Shown here: in pieces, positions 1 through 8,687 of the stretch
How positions within the stretch are numbered: the first letter of the stretch is position 1
Layout of the letters: the number at the start of each line of letters is the position of its first letter
From: Amycolatopsis benzoatilytica AK 16/65
GTDB lineage: Bacteria; Actinomycetota; Actinomycetes; Mycobacteriales; Pseudonocardiaceae
Assembly: GCF_000383915.1 (NCBI RefSeq)
Contig: NZ_KB912942.1
Coordinates: 8,264,470 to 8,328,469, forward strand
Reading direction: 5' to 3'
DNA: 64,000 nt
Position numbers and translations under genes: made by a program
Notes under the pieces: model-generated
Seen by the model: only the letters and a program-made list of their open reading frames with translations
What the model was told of the DNA's origin: nothing
Database searches by the model: none

Positions 1-188
1 AGCGGCAGGTGATCCGGCTGGAAGGCGACGTGCCCAGTCCGATCGACCCGCCGTCGGGCTGCCGGTTCCGGACCCGGTGCTGGAAGGCCGCCGACATCTG
101 CGCGACCGAGGCGCCGAAGCTGGAGGCGCGCACGGACGGGCATCTGTCGGCTTGTCACTTCGCGGAAGCCACCTCGGTAGTGCCGTAA
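1..188 (+). CDS. Oligopeptide ABC transporter ATP-binding protein, C-terminal end (partial)
   Basis: Only the last 61 codons are present; the reading frame begins at base 3 and stops with TAA at 186-188. The sequence contains the cysteine-bearing tail typical of Opp/Dpp ATPases (oligo_HPY region): a proline-rich [14 protein letters not shown] stretch with further cysteines in DICATE and SACHF. The same tail occurs in the two ATPase domains encoded at 48033-50974, so the family assignment is internally supported. It would energise import of peptides or related solutes from the cytoplasmic face of the membrane. The nucleotide-binding motifs lie upstream of the window, so function cannot be refined further. 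Confidence 0.8.
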   Translation, partial: RQVIRLEGDVPSPIDPPSGCRFRTRCWKAADICATEAPKLEARTDGHLSACHFAEATSVVP

Positions 189-198
189 CCGCCAAGTA

Positions 199-253
199 GT
201 CCGTGAAGGGCCCCTTGAGAGACTTAGCTTCCGGTAAGGGGCCCTTCACGGAC
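199..253. repeat. Long palindromic repeat, copy 1 (probable bidirectional terminator)
   Basis: A perfect 18-bp inverted repeat (arms 199-216 and 236-253, core CCGTGAAGGGCCCCTT) encloses a 19-base loop. It lies 10 bases after the stop of the plus-strand transporter gene and 10 bases before the end of the minus-strand reductase gene, so a bidirectional terminator is the natural role here. It belongs to a family with copies at 31721-31785, 49926-49980 and 56864-56935. Confidence 0.85.
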
Positions 254-263
254 GGAGCAGGGG

Positions 264-1247
264 CTACCGCGCAGCGTTCAGCCGGGCCCGGTGGGCGGGG
301 GAAAGCTCGAGCGCGACGCCGGCCAGGCTGTCTTCCAGCTGTGCCACCGAGGAAGCGCCGACGAGCGGGAACATCGGCAGTTCGTGGCCGATCATCCAGC
401 TGAGCACGACCTGGTTCGCGCTCGCGCCAGTTTCCGTCGCGACCGTGCGCAAGGCAGTGAGCCGGGCGTCGGTGCCCGGATGCGCGAAATCGGGGTCGAG
501 GTGGCGGTCTTCCCGCACGTACGCGCCGCCGAGCAGTGCCGAGTACGCCACGAGCGCGGTGCCCGGCTGGTCGCGCAGGTAGCTGAGCACCTCGCCGCTC
601 GCGACGCCCTGGTTCCCGTCTTTGGCGCGGCGGCTCGGCAGATCGGTGCGCGGCCGCAGGTAACTGTGGTGGTACTGCAGGACTTCGTAGCCAGGAATCC
701 CGGCCGCGGCGGCCAGGTTGCGCGCCCGCTCGACTCGCCACGTCCAGTGGTTGCTCGCGCCGAGCAGCCCGACCGTGCCCTCGGAAACCAGTTCGCCGAA
801 CGCTGCCACGGTTTCCTCCAGCGGCGTCGCGGTGTCCTCGATGTGCGCGTACAGCAGATCGAGCCGGTCCACCCCGAGGTTCTCGCGACTGCGGTCCGCC
901 GATTCCCGGATCGTCTTGGCGGACAGCCCGTCCGGGTCGGAGAAGCCGCCGCCGGGGACGCGCGGCCGGGCGCCGATCTTGGTCGCGATGACGACTTCGT
1001 CGCCGATTCCCCGGCTTTTGCGCCACCGGCCGAGCAGTTGCTCGCTTTCGCCGCCCTGTGTTCCTTCCGCCCACCACGCGTAGTTGTCGGCGGTGTCGAT
1101 GAAGGTGCCGCCGGATTCGACGAACCGGTCCAGGACGGCGAACGAGGTCGCCTCGTCCACCATGGTGCCGAAGGTCATCGCGCCGAGGCAAAGGGCGCTG
1201 ACCTCGCGGCGGGTCTCCGGAGAGGCGCCGATCGTGCGGTACTTCAT
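264..1247 (-). CDS. Aldo/keto reductase
   Basis: The 327-residue protein has the AKR TIM-barrel pattern. The catalytic tetrad is visible as D51 and Y56 (FIDTADNYA), K90 (IATKIG) and H135 (LLYAHIEDT), so NADPH-dependent reduction of aldehydes or ketones in the cytoplasm is expected; the substrate is unknown. A longer frame reaches 1280, but I start at the ATG at 1247 because an AGGGA lies about 7 bases upstream and conserved sequence (MKYRTIG) begins there. It is separated by 84 bases from the start of the neighbouring ABC permease region and is transcribed in the same direction, but nothing shows a functional link. Confidence 0.88.
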   Translation of the reverse strand: MKYRTIGASPETRREVSALCLGAMTFGTMVDEATSFAVLDRFVESGGTFIDTADNYAWWAEGTQGGESEQLLGRWRKSRGIGDEVVIATKIGARPRVPGGGFSDPDGLSAKTIRESADRSRENLGVDRLDLLYAHIEDTATPLEETVAAFGELVSEGTVGLLGASNHWTWRVERARNLAAAAGIPGYEVLQYHHSYLRPRTDLPSRRAKDGNQGVASGEVLSYLRDQPGTALVAYSALLGGAYVREDRHLDPDFAHPGTDARLTALRTVATETGASANQVVLSWMIGHELPMFPLVGASSVAQLEDSLAGVALELSPAHRARLNAAR

Positions 1248-1331
1248 GGACGGTTCCCTTTCTCCTGCGGACAAGGGCATCCGATCCTTCTTACCGGGTG
1301 CGCGGCCGGCGGCACCACCGCCGGAGGGACG

Positions 1332-2051
1332 TCAGCGGCGCGGCTCCCAGCGGAACAGCCGGGCGGCCATCGCGATGCTCAGCACCAGCCAGGCCGCGAT
1401 CGGCCCGAACAGGACCAGCGAGTCGGTGAGCGAACCTCGGCCGTTCCACGCGTTCATTACGAGTTCAGTAGAAGCGCCACCCGGAAGCAGTCGTTTCAGC
1501 ACTGGAAGCTGGTCGGTACCGGTGATTCCGACCCAGCTCGCCACCGCCAGTACCGCGACCGTGATCGGCAGCGTGGTCACCTGGGCGTGCTCCGGCGAGT
1601 TGGTCAGGCCGGCCGTGGCGAGACCGAGCGCCAGCATCATCACCACCGTCGCGACGACCGCGACCACCAGCAGTACCGGGTTCTTCGGCGGGCCGGTGAC
1701 CGCGCCGAGCACGATCAGGATGATCGCCACCTGCGCCGCGGCGATCGCGGTGACTGGCAGCAGCAGACCGGCCAGGATGCCGCGGTCTCCGGCCGCGGTG
1801 GAGCGGAGCCGTTTGAGGAAGAGATTCTGCCGCCGCGCCGCGAGTGTGGTGACGGTGGTCGTGTACAGCCCGATCGCGGTGATGAAGAACAGGGTCAGCG
1901 CGGCGAGGTAGCCGAGACTGCCGATCTTGGCGAAGAGTTCGTGCTTGGCGACGAAGAACGCGCTGAAAGCGGCGGGCAGGAGCACCGAGGTGACCAGTAC
2001 GAGCCGGTTCCGGAAAAGCTGGATCAGCTCGGCGCGGGCGAGGGTAAGCAT
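1332..2051 (-). CDS. ABC-2 type transporter permease
   Basis: This 239-residue integral membrane protein has about six hydrophobic segments, beginning with a cytoplasmic N-terminus (MLTLARAELIQLFRNR) typical of ABC-2 permeases of drug or lipid exporters. It is shorter than many of this family but has the full membrane core. The start lies 22 bases beyond the stop of the ATPase gene (2074-2952), and both read leftward, so the two make one exporter: ATPase first, permease second. The adjacent divergent two-component system probably controls it, as is common for such pairs in Gram-positive bacteria. The substrate (antibiotic, lipid or peptide) cannot be told. Confidence 0.85.
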   Translation of the reverse strand: MLTLARAELIQLFRNRLVLVTSVLLPAAFSAFFVAKHELFAKIGSLGYLAALTLFFITAIGLYTTTVTTLAARRQNLFLKRLRSTAAGDRGILAGLLLPVTAIAAAQVAIILIVLGAVTGPPKNPVLLVVAVVATVVMMLALGLATAGLTNSPEHAQVTTLPITVAVLAVASWVGITGTDQLPVLKRLLPGGASTELVMNAWNGRGSLTDSLVLFGPIAAWLVLSIAMAARLFRWEPRR

Positions 2052-2073
2052 GGCAAGCCTTTCGCGGGATGGG

Positions 2074-2952
2074 TTACGCGGTGCCGATGGCTCGGAAGAC
2101 GTCGTCGAGCCGGGTCGGCCCGGCTTCGAGGTCGATCAGCTCGACCGCGCTGTCTTGTGCCCAGCCGAGCAGGGTGTGCAGGTCTTTCTGCAGGCCGAAG
2201 GTCTCGATGAGGAACCGGCCGTCCTCCTCGCGGGTCGCCTGCAGCGGCGGAGCGGGCGCGTGCGGCGGAAGTCCGAAGCGGACAGTCGCGGGCAGCGTCC
2301 GGGTCAGTTCGGAGACGGTGCCCTCGCGGTGAAACGTGCCGCGATGCATCAGTCCGATCCGGTCGGCGCGCTGCTGGGCCTCCTCGAGGTAGTGCGTGGT
2401 GAGCACGATGGTCGTGCCGTCTTCGCGGAGCCGGTCCACCGCGTTCCACAGCGCGTCGCGGGACTGGATGTCCAGGCCGGTGGTGGGTTCGTCGAGGAAG
2501 ACCAGATCGGGTGTTCCATAGACCGCGGTCGCGAAGTCCAGCCGGCGCTTCTCGCCGCCGGACAGCTGCGAAACCCGGGTGGTCGCCTTGCGGGTGAGGT
2601 CGGTGATGCCGAGCAGCCGCTCGACGTTGTCGGTGCGCTCGGTCAGGCTCCCGATCAGCCGGATGGATTCGCGCACCGTCAGGTCCGGCGAGAACCCGCT
2701 CTCCTGCAGCATGATTCCCATCCGCGGGCGCACCGCCCGGCGGTCGCGCGGATCCTTTCCGAACACTCGGACGGTGCCGGAGCTGGGGGCTCGGTGTCCC
2801 TCGACGGTTTCCAGGGTCGAGGTCTTGCCGGCGCCGTTGGTGCCGAGCAGCGCGTACAGCTCGCCGCGTCCGACCTGGAACGACAGGTCGCGCACGGCCT
2901 GGAAATCGCCGTAGGTGAGGTTCAGGCGGTCGACTTCGATGACTGGGGTCAT
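2074..2952 (-). CDS. ABC transporter ATP-binding protein (drug-exporter type)
   Basis: The 292-residue ATPase has a Walker A (LGTNGAGKTST, about residues 36-46), the signature LSGGEKRR, a Walker B followed by the D-loop (LVFLDEPTTGLD) and an H-loop histidine (TTH). The C-terminal ~70 residues resemble the extension of DrrA/CcmA-type ATPases. A frame extends upstream to 3018, but the ATG at 2952 (MTPVIEVDRL) starts exactly where family similarity begins. It powers the permease encoded next door. The 146-base gap to the divergent kinase gene at 3099 should hold both promoters. Confidence 0.9.
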   Translation of the reverse strand: MTPVIEVDRLNLTYGDFQAVRDLSFQVGRGELYALLGTNGAGKTSTLETVEGHRAPSSGTVRVFGKDPRDRRAVRPRMGIMLQESGFSPDLTVRESIRLIGSLTERTDNVERLLGITDLTRKATTRVSQLSGGEKRRLDFATAVYGTPDLVFLDEPTTGLDIQSRDALWNAVDRLREDGTTIVLTTHYLEEAQQRADRIGLMHRGTFHREGTVSELTRTLPATVRFGLPPHAPAPPLQATREEDGRFLIETFGLQKDLHTLLGWAQDSAVELIDLEAGPTRLDDVFRAIGTA

Positions 2953-3098
2953 GGCTTCGATTCCAGCGGGCTTCGAGACCGGCGAGTAGTGCGGCCACGT
3001 CAGCCGAAGACATGACACCGCGTCACTGGTGGGCCTTCCGCCGCTGAGGCATGCTGGGGGTCGAATCGCCTGGTCGAAGCTGTCGAAGCGGGAGCGCC

Positions 3099-4235
3099 AT
3101 GATCGAGATCCGCTCGCGGTGGGCCCGCCGGAGCAGCTGGGCCGACACCGCGGTCCAGGCTCGGCTGCGGCGGCTCAACCTGATCACGGTGATGCCGCCG
3201 CTCGTGCTCGTCGGGCTTCTCCTGGTCGTTTTCACCGCGCATACCTGGTGGCAGGTCGTCCTGCAGGTCGTCGGGCTGTTGGCGACCGTCGCGACCGCGG
3301 AACGCTGGACAGCTGGCGACTTCATTCGCGTCGCGCGTCCATGCCTCGTGCTCACCGCGTTCGTCTGGCTCGGCGGTGCGCTGGCCGACAACGGCTCGGC
3401 GTTCTACGGGCTGGCGATGGTCGGGTCGTTCCTCATCCCGCCGATGCTGCGGCACCGGCTCGCCGCCCTGGTCGGCCTCGCCGTGCTGATCGGCCTGCTC
3501 GGCGCGACGAATCTGCTCGTGTACCACGATCACCTCGGCCATCGGCTGGTGACGTACGTGCTCTACCCAGCGGTCGGTGCGGCCGTCTCAACCGTGTTCA
3601 TGTTCGCCAGCCAGAAGTTCTACGACCTGGTCGCGGAGCTGGAACAGTCGCGGGAGAAGGAAGCCGAGCTGGCAGTCGTCCGGGAACGGGCCCGGTTCGC
3701 CAGCGAGCTGCACGACATCCAGGGGCACACGCTGCACGTGGTGAAGCTGAAGGTCGCGCTCGCGGAGAAGTTGCTGCCCACCGATCCCGGCCGGGCGCAG
3801 GAGGAACTGCGCGAGGTGCACGCACTGGTCGGCGACACCATCGTGCAGACCAAGGAACTCGCCTACGCCAAACGGCGGCTCAACCTGTCCGCCGAACTGG
3901 AGAACGCGAAGAACCTCTTCGAAGCCGCTGGCATCCACGTGCGGGTGGACCGGTTCGCCGAGGTCGACTCCGAGATGGGCGAGCTGCTCGGCCAGGTGCT
4001 GCGCGAGACCACCACGAACATCCTGCGCCACGCCGAGGCGCGGCAGGTGCGGATCATGCTGACCGGGACCGGGATCAGCATCGTCAACGACGGTGCTTCC
4101 GACGACGGTGCGCCGGCCCTGAGCGGACTGTCCGCGTTGGGCAGCCGGCTGGCCGATCAGGGCGGAGAATTGACGGTGGAGCGGAGGGACGGCCGCTTTG
4201 TGACGGCGGCGGTGTTCGGGGAGGACGCGAGATGA
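3099..4235 (+). CDS. Two-component sensor histidine kinase (NarL/DesK type)
   Basis: The 378-residue protein has four to five membrane segments in its N-terminal half, then a HisKA_3 dimerisation helix with the phospho-acceptor H205 in FASELHDIQGH, then a HATPase_c domain (QVLRETTTNILRHAEA N-box). The compact architecture without a large extracellular loop suggests sensing within or at the membrane. An upstream in-frame start at 3051 exists, but the ATG at 3099 has GGGAG five bases before it. The stop overlaps the response-regulator start (ATGA), indicating translational coupling. The divergent ABC exporter (1332-2952) is the likely target. Confidence 0.9.
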   Translation: MIEIRSRWARRSSWADTAVQARLRRLNLITVMPPLVLVGLLLVVFTAHTWWQVVLQVVGLLATVATAERWTAGDFIRVARPCLVLTAFVWLGGALADNGSAFYGLAMVGSFLIPPMLRHRLAALVGLAVLIGLLGATNLLVYHDHLGHRLVTYVLYPAVGAAVSTVFMFASQKFYDLVAELEQSREKEAELAVVRERARFASELHDIQGHTLHVVKLKVALAEKLLPTDPGRAQEELREVHALVGDTIVQTKELAYAKRRLNLSAELENAKNLFEAAGIHVRVDRFAEVDSEMGELLGQVLRETTTNILRHAEARQVRIMLTGTGISIVNDGASDDGAPALSGLSALGSRLADQGGELTVERRDGRFVTAAVFGEDAR

Positions 4236-4834
4236 CCACGGTGGTGCTGGCGGACGACGAAGCCCTGCTGCGCAAGGCGATGGCCGCGTTGCTGCCGCTG
4301 GAGGGCGAGATCACCGTGCTGGCCGAGGCAGCCGACGGCGAGCAGGCGGTGCGGGCCGCCGTGGCGCATCGGCCGGACGTGCTGGTGATCGACCTGGAGA
4401 TGCCCACTGTCGACGGACTGGGCGCGGTCGCGCGGATCCGGCGGGAGCGGCCGGAGCAGGTGATCCTGATGCTGACCCGGCACGCGCGTCCCGGCGTGCT
4501 GCGCAGGGCGCTGAAGCTGGGCGTGCAGGGATTCGTCAGCAAGTCCGCCGAGCCGGCGCACATCGCGACGGTGATCCGGACCCTGGACGAGGGCAAACGC
4601 TGGATCGACCCGGACGTCTCGGCGCTCGCCGTGGTGGACGACTGCCCGTTGACGGCGCGGGAGGTCGACGTGCTGCGCGCGACGCGCGAGGGGTACTCGG
4701 TCGCCGACATCGCGGCACAGCTGCACCTGGCCGAGGGAACGGTGCGCAACTACCTGTCGAACGCGATGCAGAAGACGCAGACCCGGACCCGGCACGAAGC
4801 CGCGCGCTACGCGCGGGAACACGACTGGCTGTGA
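4232..4834 (+). CDS. LuxR/NarL-family response regulator
   Basis: The 200-residue protein has an N-terminal receiver domain with acidic residues in VVLADDEALL and phospho-acceptor D54 in VLVIDLEMP. A C-terminal LuxR-type helix-turn-helix follows (LTAREVDVLRATREGYSVAD, then IAAQLHLAEGTVRNYLSNAM). It overlaps the kinase gene by four bases and is its cognate partner. The pair resembles DesK/DesR and LiaS/LiaR systems that answer envelope stress and control adjacent ABC exporters; the actual signal here is not known. Confidence 0.92.
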   Translation: MTTVVLADDEALLRKAMAALLPLEGEITVLAEAADGEQAVRAAVAHRPDVLVIDLEMPTVDGLGAVARIRRERPEQVILMLTRHARPGVLRRALKLGVQGFVSKSAEPAHIATVIRTLDEGKRWIDPDVSALAVVDDCPLTAREVDVLRATREGYSVADIAAQLHLAEGTVRNYLSNAMQKTQTRTRHEAARYAREHDWL

Positions 4835-4859
4835 GCGCCGGTCCGACGCCCACAGCCAG
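4825..4859. terminator. Hairpin between convergent genes
   Basis: Arms CTGGCTGTG (4825-4833) and CACAGCCAG (4851-4859) form a perfect 9-bp stem around a GC-rich loop. The left arm overlaps the stop of the response-regulator gene, and the minus-strand carboxypeptidase gene ends at 4868, so it can serve both convergent genes. There is no U-tract, as is common in actinomycetes. Confidence 0.6.
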
Positions 4860-4867
4860 CCGGCGAA

Positions 4868-6358
4868 TCAGCGGTTGGACGCCTTCTTGACGAACTTGCC
4901 AAGGTCCTTCGACTGCTGCAGCCGCGACGGCTCGTGTACGTACATCATGTGCCCGGCCGCGTAGTACGCGGTGTCGATGTTCTCCCGCAGCTCCTCGGGA
5001 ATCTTCAGCTGCGCCAGCACGTGCTCGGAGGCGAAGTACGCGGTCGCGCCGTCGTAGTGCCCGAAAGCGACGTGCACCTGCAGATGCGGGTTCGCCCGCA
5101 TGGCCGAGCTCAGCGTGTCCACAACGGACACCGAGCGGCCCTCGAAGTCCTTGTACGACCACGCCTTGTTCACTTCGTGCGACAGGATCTCGTACGGCAG
5201 GTCGTTCTGGTAGCCGAGTTCGGAGCGCACGTAGTGGTTGAACGCCGCCGCGTAGGCTCCGATGATCCGGGACACCGCCGGGTCGTCGCTCATGTGCTCG
5301 CGGCCGCCGTCCGGCTCCCAGGTGGTGAACCGGCCGTCCATCCGGCCGACCGTCTTGCCCTCCTCGCGCAGCAGTTCGGTGAAGAACCGGACGTGCTCGA
5401 TCCGCAGGTTCACCCGGTCCACGTAGGACTCGCTGAGCCCGGTGAGCGACGCTAGCGTCTGCACGGCCTCGGTGCGGTCCTGAGTGGACAGCCGGGCACC
5501 GCGGGACAGCGCCCACGGCAGGTCCTTCGAGGCGAAGTCCTCGGCGTCGGCGAGCACGTCGTCGAGCGGCCGGTCGCCGTGCCGGCCGTGGTAGTGCGCG
5601 ATCGCCGCGTAGGTGGGCACGAACAGCGAGTACGGCAGGTCGTTGCCTTCGTGGAAGCGCAGCGTGCCCAGGTCCAGGACGGACGAGATGAGGAGCAGCC
5701 CGTTGAGGTACAGCCCGTATCGCTCCTGCAGGTGCCCGGCCAGCGCGGCCGCGCGCAGCGTGCCGTACGACTCGCCGGCCACGAACTTCGGTGACAGCCA
5801 GCGCTCGTTGCGCGAAACCCACAGCCGGATGATCTCCGCGACCGACTCGAGGTCGCCCTGGAACCCGGTGTAGGGCTGGGCCTCACCGCCCTCGGGCACT
5901 CGCGAGTAGCCGGTGCCGACCGGGTCGATGAAGACCAGGTCGCTGTGCACGAGCAGGCTCTCCGGGTTGTCGGCCAGCCCGTACGGCGGCGGCACCAGGT
6001 CGTCCACGTCGCCGGACAGCACCCGGCGCGGGCCGAGCAGCCCCAGGTGCAGCCAGATGCTCGACGAACCGGGACCGCCGTTGAACGCGAACGTGACCGG
6101 CCGGGTGCCCGGATCCGCGTCGTCCAGGGTGTAGGCGGTCAGGAAGACCTCGGCCTTGGGCTTGTACCCCTCGGACTTGCCGTCCTTCTTGACCTCCTCG
6201 CGCAGCACGACCCGCCCGGTCTGGGCGGTGTAGGCGAGCTTGCGGCGCTTGACGGTCAGCGTGTGCTGTGTCGTCACGAGGTCGTCGGTCGGCTCCGGAG
6301 CCTTCGTCTCCTCGTCCTTGGGCTTCTCGGCGGTGTCTTCCGCGGTGGTGTCGGCCAT
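4868..6358 (-). CDS. Peptidase S10 (serine carboxypeptidase-like) protein
   Basis: The 496-residue protein carries the S10 landmarks: oxyanion-hole motif NGGPGSSS (93-100), nucleophile S197 in GESYGT, a candidate catalytic Asp in GHYDGAT and the histidine H470 in GHMMYVHEPS. The fold would be an alpha/beta hydrolase removing C-terminal residues from peptides. Unlike eukaryotic S10 enzymes it has no evident signal peptide; the N-terminal ~30 residues are charged and rich in E, K, T and P. A cytoplasmic location is therefore inferred. The natural substrate is unknown. The gene stands alone, convergent with the response regulator. Confidence 0.88.
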   Translation of the reverse strand: MADTTAEDTAEKPKDEETKAPEPTDDLVTTQHTLTVKRRKLAYTAQTGRVVLREEVKKDGKSEGYKPKAEVFLTAYTLDDADPGTRPVTFAFNGGPGSSSIWLHLGLLGPRRVLSGDVDDLVPPPYGLADNPESLLVHSDLVFIDPVGTGYSRVPEGGEAQPYTGFQGDLESVAEIIRLWVSRNERWLSPKFVAGESYGTLRAAALAGHLQERYGLYLNGLLLISSVLDLGTLRFHEGNDLPYSLFVPTYAAIAHYHGRHGDRPLDDVLADAEDFASKDLPWALSRGARLSTQDRTEAVQTLASLTGLSESYVDRVNLRIEHVRFFTELLREEGKTVGRMDGRFTTWEPDGGREHMSDDPAVSRIIGAYAAAFNHYVRSELGYQNDLPYEILSHEVNKAWSYKDFEGRSVSVVDTLSSAMRANPHLQVHVAFGHYDGATAYFASEHVLAQLKIPEELRENIDTAYYAAGHMMYVHEPSRLQQSKDLGKFVKKASNR

Positions 6359-6414
6359 GGCCCCAACCTAGCTCGTTCGGGCGGTCGCCAGCAGGTGACA
6401 GCTACATTGGCGGG

Positions 6415-7098
6415 ATGCGCACGTTCGCCGAGCTCGACGCCGCTCTGGTCGAGTGCCGCGCGTGCCCCCGGCTGGTCGCATGGCGCGAGAGCGTCGCCGG
6501 GACGAAGGCGGCCTTCGCCGGCCAGCGGTACTGGGCGCGCCCGGTACCCGGCTTCGGCGCGGAGGACGCCGCGCTCGCCGTCGTGGGTCTCGCCCCGTCC
6601 GCGCACGGCGCCAACCGCACCGGCCGGATGTTCACCGGCGACCCGTCCGGCGACTTCCTCTTCCGGGTGTTGTTCGACGTGGGTCTCGCCTCGCAGCCGA
6701 CGTCGACCGCGATCGGCGACGGCCTGGAGCTGCGCGGCACCCGGCTCGTCTCGCCGGTCCGCTGCGCCCCGCCGGACAACCGGCCGACGCCCGTTGAGCG
6801 GAACACCTGCCGGCACTGGCTGGCCGAAGAACTGGAGCTGCTGCGCCCCACGCTGCGCGCGGTGGTGGTGCTCGGCGCGTTCGGCTGGCAGGCCCTGCTG
6901 CCGGTCCTTTCCGCAGCTGGCTGGCCGGTTCCCGCGCCGCGTCCGGCGTTCGCGCACGGCGCGGTCGTCAAGTTCGGCGATCTCGCGGTGTTCGGCTGCT
7001 ACCACGTGTCGCCGCGCAATGTCCAGACCGGCCGTGTGACGCACCCCATGGTGGCCGCCGTGTTCACCGCCGCGGCGACTGCGGCGGGGCTCATCTGA
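6415..7098 (+). CDS. Uracil-DNA glycosylase, family 5 (UdgB-like)
   Basis: The 227-residue protein contains the N-terminal C14-x2-C17 pair (VECRACPRL) and further cysteines (VRCAPP, ERNTC) that would hold a 4Fe-4S cluster. The active-site motif GLAPSAHGANRTGRMFTGDP and the C-terminal motif CYHVSPRNVQTGR are as in family 5 UDGs. In this family the usual water-activating Asp/Asn is replaced, which fits the Ala-Pro-Ser motif here. It would remove uracil and other deaminated bases from DNA. The ATG at 6415 is chosen because the cysteine motif follows closely; the frame upstream overlaps the divergent gene. It is single-copy in the window and unlinked to other repair genes. Confidence 0.9.
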   Translation: MRTFAELDAALVECRACPRLVAWRESVAGTKAAFAGQRYWARPVPGFGAEDAALAVVGLAPSAHGANRTGRMFTGDPSGDFLFRVLFDVGLASQPTSTAIGDGLELRGTRLVSPVRCAPPDNRPTPVERNTCRHWLAEELELLRPTLRAVVVLGAFGWQALLPVLSAAGWPVPAPRPAFAHGAVVKFGDLAVFGCYHVSPRNVQTGRVTHPMVAAVFTAAATAAGLI

Positions 7099-7182
7099 AT
7101 CGTGACATCCTGCGTGGCGACGCTGGTCACAGAGGGACGGGGTACCCGAGCGGAGCAGCGTCGGAGGTGCGACTATAGGTGC

Positions 7183-8511
7183 ATGGCTGCTGCGAAGTCG
7201 GAACCGACTCGGATCCTCGTCCTGGGTGGTGGATACGTCGGCCTGTACACCGCGTACGGGCTTCAGAAGATGCTGCGTGCCAACGAGGCCTCCGTGACCG
7301 TCGTTGACCCGCAGCCGCATATGACCTATGCGCCGTTCCTGCCCGAGGCAGCGGCCGGCGCCATCGAGCCGCGGCACGTGGTCGTGCCGCTGCGCCGCGT
7401 GCTGAAGCGCTGCCACGTGCTGACCGCGCGCGTCACCAAGATCGAGAACGACCGCAAGGCCGTCACGGTCGAGGCCGCCGACGGCCACATCGAGACGCTG
7501 AACTACGACGTGCTCGTGGTCGCGCTCGGCGCCGTCGCGCGGATCCTGCCGATCCCCGGCCTGGTCGAGGAAGGCATCGCCTTCAAGACCATCGGCGAAG
7601 CGATCTACCTGCGCAACCACATCATGACCAAGCTGGACGAGGCGGCCAGCACGCTCGACCCGGAGCTGCGCAAGCGGCTGCTCACCTTCACCGTCGTCGG
7701 CGGCGGCTTCGCGGGCGTCGAGGCGCTCGCCGAGCTCGAGGACATGACCCGGTTCGCGGTGGAGAACTACTACCCGAACATCAAGCCGAGCGACATCCGC
7801 TGGGTGATGGTCGAGGCGGCCGGGCGCATCCTGCCCGAGGTCCGCGAAACGCTGGGCGTGTACACCGTGCAGCAGCTGGAGAAGCGCGGCATCGAGGTGT
7901 ACCTGTCGACCGCGGCGAAGTCGTTCGAGAACGGCCACGTGGTGCTGTCGGACGGCACCGAGTTCGACACCGACACGATCATCTGGACCGCGGGCGTCAA
8001 AGCCAACCCGGTGCTCGCCAACTCGGACCTCCCGCTGGACAAGCGGGGCCGGGTCGAAGCCACCGCGGCGATGCAGGTCGTCGGCCACCCGGATGTCTGG
8101 ACCGCGGGCGACAACGCGGCCGTGCCGGACCTGGCCCGCACCGAGCAGGACCCGACGGCCACCTGCCCGCCGAACGCCCAGCACGCGGTCCGCCAGGCCC
8201 GTCTGCTGGCGAAGAACATCATCAAGGTGATCCGCGGCGGCCAGCCGAAGGACTACTACCACAAGAACCTGGGCGCGGTCGCCGGCCTCGGCCTGCACAA
8301 GGGCGTCGCGGACGCGCTGAACCTCAAGATCAAGGGCTTCCCGGCCTGGCTGTTCCACCGCGCCTACCACCTCAAGGCGATGCCGACCTGGAACCGCAAG
8401 ACCCGCATCCTGTTCGACTGGATGCTCGGCGGGCTGTTCCGCCGCGAGGTCATCTCGCTGGGCCAGATCAACAACCCGAAGGCCGAGTTCGACCGGGTCA
8501 GCAAGGGCTGA
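7183..8511 (+). CDS. ndh: Type II NADH dehydrogenase (NADH:quinone oxidoreductase)
   Basis: The 442-residue flavoprotein has two Rossmann motifs: VLGGGYVGLYTA near the N-terminus for FAD and VVGGGFAGVEALAELE near residue 165 for NADH. The conserved ATCPPNAQHAVRQA segment and the GDNAAVPD FAD-binding region are also present. It would pass electrons from NADH to menaquinone at the inner face of the membrane without pumping protons. The C-terminal region (GFPAWLFHRAYHL) provides the hydrophobic membrane contact. The ATG at 7183 is preferred over a longer frame from 7102 because family similarity starts just after it. A strong hairpin at 8524-8555 ends the transcript. Confidence 0.92.
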   Translation: MAAAKSEPTRILVLGGGYVGLYTAYGLQKMLRANEASVTVVDPQPHMTYAPFLPEAAAGAIEPRHVVVPLRRVLKRCHVLTARVTKIENDRKAVTVEAADGHIETLNYDVLVVALGAVARILPIPGLVEEGIAFKTIGEAIYLRNHIMTKLDEAASTLDPELRKRLLTFTVVGGGFAGVEALAELEDMTRFAVENYYPNIKPSDIRWVMVEAAGRILPEVRETLGVYTVQQLEKRGIEVYLSTAAKSFENGHVVLSDGTEFDTDTIIWTAGVKANPVLANSDLPLDKRGRVEATAAMQVVGHPDVWTAGDNAAVPDLARTEQDPTATCPPNAQHAVRQARLLAKNIIKVIRGGQPKDYYHKNLGAVAGLGLHKGVADALNLKIKGFPAWLFHRAYHLKAMPTWNRKTRILFDWMLGGLFRREVISLGQINNPKAEFDRVSKG

Positions 8512-8523
8512 GTTTTCCGGCCG

Positions 8524-8555
8524 AGCCGGGCCGTCCCCCGCGGGACGGCCCGGCT
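8524..8555 (+). terminator. Rho-independent-like terminator after ndh
   Basis: A perfect 14-bp stem (AGCCGGGCCGTCCC, 8524-8537, pairing with 8542-8555) with a 4-base CCGC loop is followed by TTTGTCGTTT. It lies 12 bases after the NADH dehydrogenase stop and also insulates the downstream tRNA gene. Confidence 0.88.
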
Positions 8556-8599
8556 TTGTCGTTTCCGGGGGTGACGGAGCGGTCCGCTAGGGTAGGTGC

Positions 8600-8673
8600 G
8601 CCCCCGTAGCCCAATCGGCAGAGGCAGTCGACTTAAAATCGATTCAGTGCGGGTTCGAGTCCCGTCGGGGGCA
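8600..8673 (+). tRNA. tRNA with UAA anticodon (reads UUA, Leu) but short variable arm
   Basis: A full cloverleaf can be drawn. The acceptor stem is GCCCCCG/CGGGGGC, the D-stem GCC/GGC has a large loop, the anticodon stem is 8627-8631/8639-8643 with loop CTTAAAA, and the T-arm loop is TTCGAGT. The anticodon at 8634-8636 is TAA, which pairs with the rare UUA leucine codon. The variable region is only about five bases, whereas normal leucine tRNAs are class II with a long extra arm. The D-stem of three pairs and enlarged D-loop do resemble class II. The last encoded base is A (8673); a full CCA end is not encoded. Leucine identity is therefore inferred from the anticodon only. Confidence 0.85.
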
Positions 8674-8687
8674 CGTACGAGGACGGG

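Noticed and set aside
291..2210. A 639-codon plus-strand frame across the reductase and ABC permease genes
   Set aside because: It lies antisense to two well-supported genes and has no recognisable domain; long antisense frames are expected at this GC content.
8600..8673. Identification of the tRNA as bldA
   Set aside because: bldA is a class II tRNA of about 87 bases with a long variable arm; this gene has the same anticodon but a short arm and different stems.
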